From: Lota lota
Lineage: Eukaryota; Chordata; Actinopteri; Gadiformes; Lotidae
Direction: 5' to 3'
DNA: 64,000 bases
Assembly: GCA_026745465.1 (NCBI GenBank)
Contig: JACYXH010000772.1
Span: 4,795,385 to 4,859,384, forward strand
Below the pieces are notes generated by a model, which saw only the letters and a program-made list of their open reading frames with translations, searched no databases and was not told the DNA's origin. How positions within the stretch are numbered: the first letter of the stretch is position 1; each line of letters begins with the position of its first letter. This document shows, piece after piece, positions 11,027 through 55,900 of the stretch. A program made the position numbers and the translations under genes.

Positions 11027-14000
11027 TGTACATGATAAGTACAACCAAAGCTTCGGAAGAAGGAGTCAGCAAGGGAGACAAAGGGTTTCCAAAATGAAGC
11101 AACATTTTGGTTGGGATTTCATACGTTTACTGGTCGGTCTCCATTAACCAGACTCCATTTATACACATCAAGTAAGCGGTCTCAAAATCCCTGTTAAAAA
11201 TAAAATGTACAATGAAAACAGACAAAAAAAACAAAACAAAAAAAAACAGTCACTACAACAATCAGGAAACAAAAATGGCTGACCTCAAGAAGTTCACAAC
11301 CACATTAACAGTTACGTTTCTCATCACATAAATATTGTTCCTTTTCGGAAAAATAAAAATAAAAGTAAGAAATTGAAGCCGCAACGCCCAGTTTTCATGT
11401 TGAAGGAGCATTCAGACACAGGTGAATTGGTACTGATATCACTATACAAGAGTGACGACTGTTAGTCTCATCCAAGTATACTGTAACACAAAAACCATTA
11501 TAGAGTACATTGAAACATTGCTAATAACCATAAATCGGATGATTTGCTACTGTAACTATCTGTCCATTCCATATATTGTATAGATACTAAAGCACAAGAA
11601 ATTACTATGCATGATTGTGTATATTATCATTGTTATATATAGTATAATTACAGATGATGTGGGTGAAGAGCCACTGGTGTGGCATGGTAAAATGAAGTCA
11701 AAGATACAACAGAGGCTGTTGACTTACTGTATAGCTGCTTATTAAGGAACACGGAAACAGATGCTAAAGTCGCTATTTATCATTTACTGGTTTACTGGTC
11801 TAGCATTTGAAGAAGAGACCGCGGTGGTGGATCTCGGCGAGACCCACGGACAGACTGAGCCCTTTGCATTAGCAACCCTCTCATCACCAATGCACGTATG
11901 AATGACCATTTTCCCTCATTCAGTAAAAACCGGTTTGTACCAGTGGTTAAATGAAACAAACAAACGTAAACCATCGCTGCCTCCCCGCTACGAGGTCATG
12001 TCATAGCTTCCCAGACCGCCATGGTTCACAGATAACACAACGTCTCTCTGTGGAACAAATGTAGCCCACAAAGGATCGCCACAACTCAGATGTTGCTCAG
12101 GAGGATAATACATTCAGGTTATTTTTATTTAATTTTTTATCTTAGCAGCAGAACCCAGCAAGCACAATGTTGATGCAGAAACATAATTCACACCACACGG
12201 TCAGATGTGGTGTTAACTGCACCTGACCGGTGGGTGACCACAAGTGCACTTCACTAGGGGCCTCAATGCCACGTTAACAGGCCCTGTCAAGACCCATCCA
12301 ATATTTAGTTTTCCTCTTTGCTGGGGGGTGGGGGGCAATAACATTTTCACCAAACGGTGGAACAAAAAACGGCTATGGTTCCGGTTGAAATAAACAGCTT
12401 GGTCTAAAACAGGAGGGATAAAACGTATCGTCCTATGTGTAATTCAGTGCCTGTGTCACAACTATCGTGCAGAGGTGGAGCAGTCAGAAAGTAGCATTAT
12501 GGTTTTCACTTTCTCAACGTGAAACGCTCCACTTCTGTGGAGTGCAATCGTGTCCGTAATATTTCTGTGTGTGGTAAGGAGGAAGAGTGCTGGCTGAACT
12601 CCAGTCATGGTCTGTGGTCAACCAGGTAAATATGCTAATCAAACGGGGAACAATCACTGGCCGCATTGGCATGTTGGCTCCAGGATAGCAAAATAAAAAT
12701 AAATCAGCAGCCTAGTAACAATAAGTTTAGTTTTTCCAGCGAAACATGAAAATAAAAAAAGAATACCCTTAAACAACTAAGGCAAAACACAAAGGGACTG
12801 ATTTCAATTGTACATGCACTGTGCAAAGTGGTTTGAATTGGCTGGAGATATGACTTATGCTTTTCTTTATTTGTGTTGCATCAACATGAACATGAAGGCA
12901 CCTCTTCATTATAAACTGGGCCTGCAGACGGGACCACAATCTATAGGAAACCATTGAGTTGTGAACAGATGTGGGCCTGACGGACTGGCTTCTGACTGAT
13001 CTAGAAATCCACCTAGCTGCTGTCCAGTGTCCCATCCAGCCAGTGAAAAGCATTATTGTGTTTAGGTTGGTCTTGTTGTCAGAGCGTAACGCTGGGTGTT
13101 GACATTAAGGCGGGAGAGAGGAGATATTCACTTATTTAATACGGACCATTAATTTAAAGTCTCCCTCTCGAGTGCATATTAACAGAACTGCCCTGCTGCG
13201 ATCTACAACTGAACATAGAGAATTAGAATAGAAAATAATAAAACACAGCCTTGACCGAAAAGGCCTTGGATAGAGAGTTACTGGTGGACTGCACTCAATG
13301 GAACCAAGCCACAGACCAACGGCAGTCTTTGGAATTAAAGAAAACATTCAGGCTACAAATTAAAACAACAAAAAGAATTAAATCAATTTGGGAAAGAAAA
13401 AAAAACAAGAACACAACTCTGAAAAGGCAGCAGAATACAAAACGTTGAGACCAAGCATTAGTGTTTGTAAACCTCTATTTCCTACAAAAATGGCAATAAA
13501 ATAAATACAATCTCTTAAAAAATATAAATACCATCATTAAGTGCTATTCACTAGTGAGTGCTTTTTTAGTCTTTTTGTGTAGAAAAATATACATTATTTA
13601 CATTTCTTTTTAAAAGCAAGCATGATATTTCTCTGTCCATAATTAAGAAAGACAGATAACAAACAAGAAATTTAAAAGACTCAATACCATACAAATAAAA
13701 AAGTTTTTAAAGTTTATAACAATTGGCTAAAAAGAAGGAAAAATACCTCAATGGGAATTCAATTCAAGGGGCTGATGTTTGGTTTCTCTCTGCTGCTGTA
13801 ATTTGGAACGTCATTAGAAAATCCAAAATAATCTTAGTTTCCAAAGACAAGCTTAATAGCAACAGCATGCTTGAACCTGCAGTACTACTTCTAACAATAT
13901 CTCAAGTCCCTGGCTGGTGCTATGCGACGGCCCCAGCGTGGTGACCAGTGAGCCACATAACGGGACCACTTTGAGCACAACTCTTAAGGTTCCCTAGTCC

Positions 14001-14376
14001 CTTGGCAGTCAGTCCACCAGTATCTCCAGCTGCCTAGCTTCCTCAAGGCCAGAAGCTTCCACCAAACATTGAAAACAGGTCTACCTAGCTACCTAGTCCT
14101 AATACGACTAACAAACTCTGGCTGAAATACACTGGTAAGTTATTCTAAAGCAAACAAAACAAACCGAACTAACACTTTTTTCTTCTCCAAAACAACAAAA
14201 GGTAACAGGTGCATCCTTTACCTCTGTTTCTTCCTATGACCACTGCCGCTTCCACCTGTACATGCGGGCTTCCCAAGACATGCTCTTGGGCTACCTGCTA
14301 TTTACAGACTTTTTCTCCAGACCGGAGTCTGGGTGGGAATGGGATTGGTGACACGTCCCCGCAGCTCTGAAGGCTT

Positions 14377-14524
<148 letters not shown>

Positions 14525-14984
14525 TTCCAAGTCCCTTCAGCAAATTGCACTTTGGTGTAAAATCGATCCCTTCCATACACGGTTTGTTGTTTGACTTTCT
14601 AGTGGAACCTCTGAGCTCTCCACCATTGCGGTTCAAAGTAAGGGCGTCCTATTTGATAAGGCCCAACCTTTCTGGTGAAATTAAGAACTGGCCAAATTAG
14701 CAAAGGAAAAAAGGGGGCAATTGTTAGCAATTCAACTATAGAGAAAAGTTGAGATTTTCAATGATGTCAAGTTAATTATAAAGGAGGCACAATCATTGTT
14801 GTCTTGGTCATATCAAACAGCCCCTTTAACCAACGGCAAGAGTCATTCAAAATAAACTCTTTCCTCCATTTCTGGTGCCACACTCTTCTCCTCTCTGGAG
14901 CCAGTGCTACTGCTCAGGTCCTTAACAGCAGGGGCCCCTACTTAAGCCGGGTCGGACTCAACACACAACATCATCATCATGTTT

Positions 14985-15008
14985 GGGGGGGGGGGGGGGG
15001 GGGGGGGG
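14985..15008 (+). repeat. 24-nt G run (poly-C in the kmt2a mRNA), two bases after the kmt2a stop
   Basis: An uninterrupted G run on the plus strand ends two bases before the complement of the kmt2a TGA (15011-15013). In the transcript a poly-C tract would follow the stop codon almost at once, a possible site for poly-C-binding proteins. Its length may be an assembly estimate. Confidence 0.9.
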
Positions 15009-15010
15009 CA

Positions 15011-46630
<31,620 letters not shown>

Positions 46631-46900
46631 TTTACACTCTGCCTGTCTGCCCTGCGATCAGAGAACTCGGTGGGCGGAACCCTAAACCAGCACTCCACAT
46701 AAACAAGCTCCACCAAAGCATTCTACTCTCACTGGTCGAGAGATTATTATCCATGTTGCGGGGTTGAATCGAAGAAACCCGACAATGCATTTCCTTAGAG
46801 CTCCCGTTAACACTCCGTGTAGCTAAATCCAAAACACGTTCAGGGGCTTTGCCCGGGAAAGGAAACTTAGTTGAAACACAAGAACAAAACCGTTATGTTA
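46631..46900 (-). promoter_or_regulatory. kmt2a: kmt2a 5'UTR and probable promoter region
   Basis: Immediately upstream of the start codon the sequence is richer in GC and CpG than its surroundings and contains a GTGGGCGG GC box (about 46670). No TATA element is evident. The transcription start cannot be placed from sequence. Confidence 0.4.
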
Positions 46901-48221
46901 CCGACAACTGGCCGAGAAATAGAACATGTGTTGGGTTCTACGCTCTCCAGCATGAGTGCCGATGGTTTCAATATATGAAACACATATTTATTCACATTGC
47001 ATTTAGAATGTGTTTAAAAATGTATTTATCGATTTTCCTTTTAATATTGCTCTCAAATACATGTTTTTTGTATTCACTACATGTATTTGTTTACTCCTTT
47101 GTTTTCTGTGTATATTGTTTTTTATTTATGACTTGTTTTTTCAAAAACAAAAGTTTCCATCTGCTTAGCAGAGGTGTCTGAGTCACTGTATTGTAATGGT
47201 GATTTATTGGACAAAAAATGTTAAAGCTACAAACATGGATAATATAGAGACAGGGTTTAGGCATGTATGCTACAGTAAACATCACTTTGGTTATAATTGT
47301 AGTCTGGAAGGGATAATTTATGCAAAGCATGCCACTGTGTTTTCCCAACTGGTCAAGAGCTTTCCAAATCCTTTATATGAAAATATTTTAGAATTATATA
47401 TTTAAAGCAATGTAATATATTCGATAGAATTCAGCAAAGGTAGTAGGCCTACATTCGGATGCCTATCCAACACATACTGACAACACACGCCTACTACACG
47501 ATGCATACATACCAGTCTATACATGAAAGATTCACAACACATCCACTCAAGTAAAAGTGTGCTGAGAACCCTGTCGGGTATCCTTTTGGATGAGGACAAC
47601 AAACCCAAGAAGAACAGAATCCACTGTCGACGTAGATTTGCATTCTAGTCTGCTTGTCTGCTGCTGCTTCCAGCCTAATGTTGATGAACTAGAGTAAAAT
47701 GTGCCTTAACTGAATAAACGAAGCATTGCAAATCATGTCTAGCTATTACTGATACGAATGGGTTTTGATAGGCCTACTTGATGCAGACTCACAGATATAA
47801 AAACACATTTAATATATAATATTTGTTACTGGATGAAATACTGCACACCAAAGCCAAATGGACACATCCAATCAAGTTAACAAATCAAAATAATAAATAA
47901 TCAAAATTAAGTTTGAAATGTGAAATGAAAACCAGAATGATTGATCCCGGGTATCACATTAAAACATATTGTCTCTTATTATAGAGATTATATATTCATC
48001 AACACTGCTGATGAATAATTGATAATACTTCACTGTTGTGGTGCATGCGTAGATTTGATCATTTCGCTGATGTTATTCGGTTAAACTTATTTAACAGAAT
48101 ATCATGTGGGGTCCAGAAAGGTATTCTATGAAGATCAGCAGTTAAAAAGCAAATTGCATAAACAAGATTCAGATATTCTGACAGCCACACAAGAACTCCA
48201 AGGGTTTCAGACAAATTGAAT

Positions 48222-48223
<2 letters not shown>

Positions 48224-48257
<34 letters not shown>
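48224..48257 (+). repeat. (CA)n microsatellite, 17 units
   Basis: A pure AC/CA run between unique flanks. Confidence 0.95.
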
Positions 48258-48260
<3 letters not shown>

Positions 48261-48334
48261 ATTAAGAATAAATTATCGGTAGTCAGAGTAACAAATTATT
48301 CTAGTCTATGTTATTTAAATAAATAGGTGTCATT

Positions 48335-48445
48335 TAGGCCTTATATTTAGTCATTTAGCAGGCAGTTTTTCCAAAGCGAATTACAGTAAATTGAGTTACA
48401 GGTCATTAGGAGCAGGTGGCGGTAAGGAACCTTGCTCTATGTTGT
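48335..48445 (-). mobile_element. Fish LINE/SINE-type 3' tail fragment
   Basis: TTTAGTCATTTAGCAGGCAG, then TTTTTCCAAAGCGAATTACA, is the reverse complement of the widespread fish tail (…CGCTTTGGATAAAAGCGTCTGCTAAATG…). It continues into the GGTCATTAGGAGCAGGTGGC and AAGGAACCTTGCTC part often seen with it. No head region is present, so it is a truncated copy. Confidence 0.6.
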
Positions 48446-48739
48446 CTTTTGTGCACACTGGAGACTGAACATTACCTTGACACAAATCAGCTTGGATTCT
48501 TTACCAATTCAGTGTCCTGATTTCAGAACTATATTCACTCTTTGGAAGTACTGCATTATGACAACGGAGGTAGTGGCGAGGGATATTGTGGAAGACATGA
48601 TCATGGTCTTGAAGGATATGTAACGGATAACGTAATCAAATGCAATGATTACAAATGCCAGTATAAAATACGAAACCAAAAATGATAAATCTTGTGATAT
48701 ATTTGAGTGAAACCATAACAACAAATAACCATATCTTAA

Positions 48740-49762
48740 ATAACAAGTTGTTTTATTTCTGAATCATACTGTACACCCAAATTAAGAATGTAATAATCAC
48801 ATTGAAAACATAAAAATACATCATTATATTTGAACCAAGTAATTATTCAATTGGTAGATATTCAACATGAATGCATGCCACCAAATACAGAATCTTTCAC
48901 TTTCACTTTCTTCCATTTGAAAACCTTAAATCCCAAAACTAGTCAAGTTCTCATATATGTCGTACTGCTAATTCTTTCTATATCCTAATCTTCATATTTG
49001 TATGCCAAAGGTAATGTTGTCTCTTACAGTATGAAATAGGTTTTTTAATAATTAACATTACTGCAAGGCTTTGTTTTCAGGCACCAACTCCACAAGTGAA
49101 GAACAGTTTGCCCACACATCCACACATTCAATGTAATGGTAATTCCACAAACTATTGTTTATAAGGGTTTCTCTACGTTATATTACTTGATTTGGTATCC
49201 GAATACGTTTATATTATGCTGTAGAATATGGACAAAAGTCAAGATCCTTTGTTAAGACATCTTCCAAAAATTCCAAAGTTTCCAAAAATACTTAACTCTT
49301 CAGTAAAAAAAAGCATGTTTTGGCAGACCAACAAGACAGGCAGAGGTTAAAACAGTACATTGATCAAATCCTGTTAAAGTGACATTTCTGGTCACCGTTT
49401 AGAATGAAAAACTAACTGGTAGTTAGCTAATAGTAGCTGATGGTCAGACGAGCCTATACTGTGCTGTTTCACCATGATAATATTTTTCATCGTGAATGAT
49501 GGAGGTACGACAACCTTCTCCTCACAGCATGGGGCTAGAGTTTGTTCTCGACTGTCGTCACAACCTGGGCAAGTCAGTTGAACTTAAAGGCTGCGTGTGA
49601 GACTGGTGGAAAGTCACTCTGAACTGGAAGAAACCGAGTGATTCCACAGAGCTAAGCATGTCATGGATCAAGCCGAGGGACAGAAGAGCAGGCTAGACTA
49701 GTAGAGGTGGGGGAACAAATAACAGAATTGCAGTCATTGATCTTCTCATGGAGTGACCAAAT
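48740..49762 (-). other. ube4a: ube4a 3'UTR (inferred)
   Basis: The AT-rich kilobase after the ube4a stop ends at a minus-strand AATAAA (48752-48757). No coding sequence is recognised. Confidence 0.5.
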
Positions 49763-49957
49763 TTAGCCACTAGGTCCCATCTGCAAACTCTCCTGTTTAT
49801 GCTTTGCCAGCCACTGTAAAATCTGCTGTTTGAGGTCCTCGTTTGGCCTGATCTGGTCCATGGTGAGAGGACTGCGGTTGAAAGGGTCTGTCTGGTCACT
49901 ATAAAAGAGAAGCAATACATTTAGTGACAGAGAACACCAAAATAAACAGTGGACTGA

Positions 49958-49988
<31 letters not shown>

Positions 49989-52900
49989 CATCATGTCCCC
50001 AAGTTTGTAATTATGCACAAGAATGTCATCAATCAAACAAACCAGGCAGAAGTAACTGACCTGAGTAGATGTCTTGCTATGGTGGAGCGGTCTACAGTCA
50101 CGTTAGACGAGGGCAGTAGAACGGGGTCCAGCATCAGAGTGGACATGATGGGGTCCAGGAACTCATCTGGGGCATCTGCGTACGTCTCCTCTTCCTGCTG
50201 ATGCCTGTCTGCATGGGACTTCATAACACATCTTTCTTTCAGTACATTTGTTGAACCAATTATAAGCTGAATTGATGTATAAACAAAACATTCAATATTA
50301 ATGGGGCCGTGAAGAGCATCCCCTTACCTTGATTTTGTCAGCGAGAAGCCCAAAGGCGACGATCATGTCTCCAGGCTTGTTGATCTTCCTCAGCACCCTA
50401 GCCGTCTGAGAGAAGAGGATGGGGGAGTAAGAACGCCCGTCTTTGGGCACCGTGGCGCAGAAATTCTCTTCATCGCTGCCAACAACAAGAGCATAAAGAA
50501 CACTTCTTGTTTTATTAGTGTTTGGAAGTCTTCTCAGGTGTTAACTTGTTTGTCCTGATGATTTGAAAATGAACAGCAGAATCAACAGAGTTTATTACGT
50601 TTGAATCTGCGTATGATTTGAAAAAACACAGAGGCAGATAAGATATGCATCATCGGTCTGGTAAAAATATAAATATTTACACAGTTCAGCCACCTGCAAT
50701 GATCACTATGGACTCCTGACGCACAACAGATATGATGAACAGAGACGTACCAAAGGTCTTGCGAGTGTACATCTGGCATTCATTTAGGAGACGAAGAAAA
50801 AACTAATTTATTTGAAACATACCCAAGGTTCAGGTAGATGGTGCAGATGTCTGAGACCAGTTGCTGAGGCTTGAAGTCAAACTCGCTGAAGTCCTTGACT
50901 TTGAGGGCACCCATCTTGGGCCCCACGAGATGTTGCAGGAAGTAGTTGAGCATGGAGATGATCCTCTCCGCCAGGAATGGGTGCACAAAGATGCCTTTGA
51001 TCTCTGCAAGAGAAAGTCAGGGCCAACGAAACAGAAACACGGGTCTTAATAATGGTGTGAGGAAGAGTGCAGCACCTAAACAACATCATCATCATTCATG
51101 GAGCTGGAGTCTCTGTCTAGTCTGACCTGAGGTGAGGAAGGCCAGCGTGCCGATGGTCTCGTTAGACATGATGTTGTGGAAGCGTCCGAGTTGTCCAAAC
51201 ATCTGCAAGCTGGACTCTTTCTCCCTATGGGCGTCAGGCGCGAGCCCCTCCCACTCTCCACGGTCACGCTCCAACTGCAGGAGTTTGATTTTACTCAAGT
51301 ACTGCAAAAGAAGAAGGTTTGTTGTCAACAAATCTAATGAACTGAAGAAAAGAAAAACTGTACCGTCACTGCTGTAAGTGAGGAAGGGTTTAATGAAGTG
51401 AACATAATAGGCAATACATTAATTAATAATGACAGCGGTATAACATTTGAGATGGCGTTGAGCTACCCATCATCGTTAACATATTTTCCCATCTGGGCTC
51501 ATAAAGTACCCACGTATCGCATATTAATTGGGTGTTCAGAAAGTCATTCGTCATTGGACAATGGTAAGCCAAGGAAATTGCGCAACATTTCCGAAAGAAT
51601 ATGTAAAAACACATTCCTTGCAAGGTAGTAAGCTCATTGGTAGGCTAGTCTCACCTGAATAGCCTCATCCAGCAGGAAGATGGCATCATTCATCAGCAGG
51701 TTGAGGTACCTCAGGAACAGAGGAGGGTTCATGGCCTCCAGGTTGACAGAAGCATAGTCAGCCAGACGCTGAGGACAGGAGAAGAGCATTAACAAAAGCA
51801 TTTTCTGATTGACAGATCATCAATATATTAACATTATATTCCTAATAAAAATGAGTATCTCTGAAATACTTCAAGTTAGTCCTACCTTGATGCTCTCCCT
51901 GTAGCTGTCCTTACCCCACATATACTTGAGGATGGGATACATAGGTCTTCTGTAGTTGAACTTCTGCTCAAACTGATGCGGGTCACCTGATTAGGGAAAA
52001 GGCAAAATATTATTTTACACAAACACTAAGCATTTACGTGTGGTTTCCTAAAGTATTGGTCAATGTTGTGTTATGAGAACCTCAAGGGACCAGTTATGGA
52101 ATAGTGGGTCTACTGTGATGGAAACATGACTTCCTACCATTACTCACCAGTGAACTCTATGTCTACGAATACGGCGACGAGAGCCTCAGCCAGCTGAGCT
52201 GCGTGTCTGTAGGTGCAGAAGACTCTCTCGCGCTGGAACATTGTCTGAGAAGCACCTGAAGAAACAGGCTCCATGTGGGGCATGACCGCCTCCAGAACCT
52301 CCGCCATCTTTGCCCGCAAGTGGGGATTCTTCATCCTGTCATGTAGGTAAATTAGGTAGACAAAGACATCTGATGTTTATTCCAATTTGCCTTTTGTTGA
52401 AGGGCCCCTATTTTACCACCAGGTGTGGGTGTGATTAGCCATTACAAGCCAAATTTTTTTTTTTTAAACCTGTCCTGCCCTGTGACTTGGTGACATCACA
52501 AGTGGGAGTGTCCACCTTGATGTATTATGGATAGATAAGCCTACCAGTTGCTACAGTCCACTGGGTAGGCTGGTGTGTATCCAGCATACATCTAGGCGGA
52601 CACTCCCACTTGTGATTGCCCTTTAATGCTGAAACACTGAGATGCACTGATTTTGTACCTTTCTACATTGCCCATGAAGACAGTGATGAAGTTGAGAACA
52701 TGTTCAAGACTTTCAGCAGAGGACTCTAAAACGTCGTCCGCAAATCGCCGCAGGAAGATGAAGAAATCTCCCAGGTTTTCTGCAAAAAACTCTTGAAAGA
52801 AAAAAAGAAATGTCACTACCTGAAATACTGATCGTGGGCTAGATTGAAAATAATAATAATGTATTCATATAGTGCATATCCTAAACGCAATGAAAACGAA

Positions 52901-55900
52901 TGGACGGTGCACACACCTGGCACGTAGCAGAGCACAGTGCCATTGTGTATCGGAGCCAGGGGGAAGGTGAGGGGTACGTGTTCCAAGCCCGAGCCCTGGT
53001 TCCCCACGGCCAGCTGCACCAGCAGGGCGGCAGAGGAGGCCTGCAAGTTCAGGCAGCACTGCAGCATGGCGGGCTGCGTGGCGACTGCCTTGGTGGACAG
53101 GTACACGATCATGAGCCGCTCAAACTGCTCCAGGAGCTGCTCCGACAGGGGGCTGCCCGAACGCTGGGCCTCCTGCCACGTGCCCTGGAGGCGATGCAGA
53201 GACTGGTTCATCTTCACCATCTGCTCGTGGAGTCTGGAAGGTGATGCACGCACAAGCACAGCTATTATATATAGAAAGATAGATATGTATGCACACAGGT
53301 GTGCAAGAAGACAAAAGGAGAAGGATGGAGAGGTTAATGCTAACATATGGCGGGAACATAAGGGACATATGCTGAGCTGGGACGGGAGCACGGAAACTGC
53401 TGTCAGTGTGGGTGGTAAACACACTCACTGACTTAATGTTCCATGTGTTCCATCTTGTGCATTAAGCCTTGTGTGTGTGTGTATACACGTGTGTTTGTTT
53501 GTGTGTGCGTGCATGCATGTACCTGTGGAAGCCGAGGTGCAGGGTGAGCTGTGTGAGGATGAGGTTCTCCGTCAGCAGGCTGTAGGACTGGGAGAACTCA
53601 GGCTGGTGCTGCGGGGGGGGAGGGATCAGGCACGTCTCCTTGTCCAGGCCTGGTGGACATAAAGAGGGAATCATCTAGTCTCGCTCTCAACCCCCTCTGC
53701 TGTACGTGTAAAGGAATCAGAAATAGCTCTGCTTGTATTATAATACTGCAGTAAAAACAAATAATCATAAACAAAAACATTTCTAAAGAATAATTCCACA
53801 AAGAAAAAAGAAGAGAATGAATATTGGAATAAGAATGCAGAGGTTTCTTATCCCACGGCCGTATATTCACCCCTGGCGTGCACATTGCGATTCCGCCGCT
53901 CCTCCTCGCTGAGCTCTTTGAGGGCGCAGTAGGAGGGGTTAAAGGTCAGCAGTTTGGGCGAGCGCGGCCTGCAGAAGGGCTGGCACAGCTTCAGCAGCGC
54001 GGCGCCCAGGTTGAGGAAAAAGGCATCCGAGGCGTACATCTGGAAGAAGATCTCGGGCATCTGATTGGCCCATATCTTGGTGCGGCCAGCGTTAGCCTGC
54101 AGGCAGCCGCCCAGCCAGGAGAGCAGCAGATGGCGCGTCTCCCCGGAGCGCTGCAGCAGGTTCTTCAGCGTCTGGTGGAGCTTGACGTGGAACTGGCCCA
54201 TGAACTACAGACCGCAAGACGGGGGCGGAGTCATTCAGAATCATCATCCTGTATTAATATATTGTTGTCCTACGTGCAAAGCGTCCTTGGGTCCATTGAA
54301 AGGCGCTTCATAAATCCAAGATAGTATTAGTATTAGTATTAGTAATATTATTATCATCATCATCATCGTCGATTTATTGGCCAATCATTGATTTACTAGT
54401 ATTACTAGTGCCATTGTAGTTTTGTTGTGTAATCGCTAGGGTTTGAGACTGTCAAGCATTCTTAAATTTGTCTTGAAAACAGCTTGAGCTACTGATTTCT
54501 CACTATGTAGAAAGTAATTCACACTGCCCGCTACATTAAGTCTTCACACATTTAAATAAGCTGATGCATTTGTATTATTAATTTATGTATGGGAAAATTG
54601 ATTGCCTTGAGTAAGTCAGTTATCTACCATCAACATTAGCATTTTTCTTATCGCTGTTATGATTTAGACATCTGCATTACTCTCTGTATTAGTATTTAAC
54701 TGACTCTCCTAGCTGCAAATAATCATTGGAAGATAAATAAAAACATCAATGCGATATTTGGATTGTGCTCGTCTTGGATTATTTACTTTAAGGACTCATT
54801 GATTTTCAATGTCCTTATCCCTTATTAAAATGCTATGTTCTCCTTACCTGGTGTATGTTGGCTTCCTGGATCTTGGTCTCCTGGGCGCTCGAGCGGGCGG
54901 GGCTGAGGAAGTACCGGTGGCCCTCCACCACACCTGGAGTCTTCAGCAGGCACGAGATACTGAGCACCGCACCAAGTAGGCTCTTCTGGTACTGCAAACC
55001 ATTCGATGGGTCTTTGGGCTGGATGTGCTCTACCAAAACCTGCACACGATGGATATCAAAATGTCAAAGACTAGGAGGGGAGGGGATGTCAAATCTCATA
55101 AGGGAACATCAATAGTCAGGTTGGAAGACAGAACAATGGCGTCATGCGTTGGGTTGTGTCGTTATGTGGGTACATAATAATAATGGTGATCCTATGATCA
55201 ATAGAGGTGATGATGTCGGGGTACATACCATAGCGATATCTTTCTGATGGCTGAAGTAAAGGAGCACCTCCAGGTAGGAGTAGAGGAGAGGCTGGCAAAG
55301 GTCCATGTCTTTGACGCGCCCATGGAAGATGTCCAGCACAGGTCCGATCACCTCACCGAAGGTACGCACCTCCTGTTCGGCAAGAAGGCCAGCGATCACC
55401 TCCTCCGCGAATTCAACCATCTCCTCTGGCTCTACATGTTAAAACAGGAGATTAGAGTACAACCAAGACATACAGTGGTATATCCAGGACATTAGAATAC
55501 AACAGAGACAAACCATAGTATATACAAGAGATTAGAGTACAACAGAGACATACAGTAGTACATACAGGAGATTAGAGTACACAGTTGTGTGATTAAGCAA
55601 AAAGAGAGGAAAAACATTAAACAAGGGAAGAAGGTCCTCCAAGTGAGTGAAGAAGGACCCAAGGAAAGAACCAGGCAGGAGTAGAAGCTTTAATCTAGAA
55701 ACCTACGTGAACCCGTGAGTCCCTCCAGCAGCAGGTCCAGGAGCTGTTCGTAGACATTCTGGCTGGTGTAGATCTCCGGGGTGAGCAGGACCGTCCTCGT
55801 GTTGGCCACAGTCAGATCCTTACAGCTGATAGCGAAGGCCAGCAGCTTCTCTGGTACCTTCGTCACCTGGTGCAATTCAATTGACATTGTTTAAATTATG

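Larger units (their letters stand above)
46901..48739. other. Intergenic DNA between kmt2a and ube4a
   Basis: AT-rich sequence with a decayed repeat tail (48335-48445) and a CA run (48224-48257). I looked for atp5mg exons (the mammalian neighbour here, with its FWYYAKVELVPP-type core) on both strands and saw none. Confidence 0.55.
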
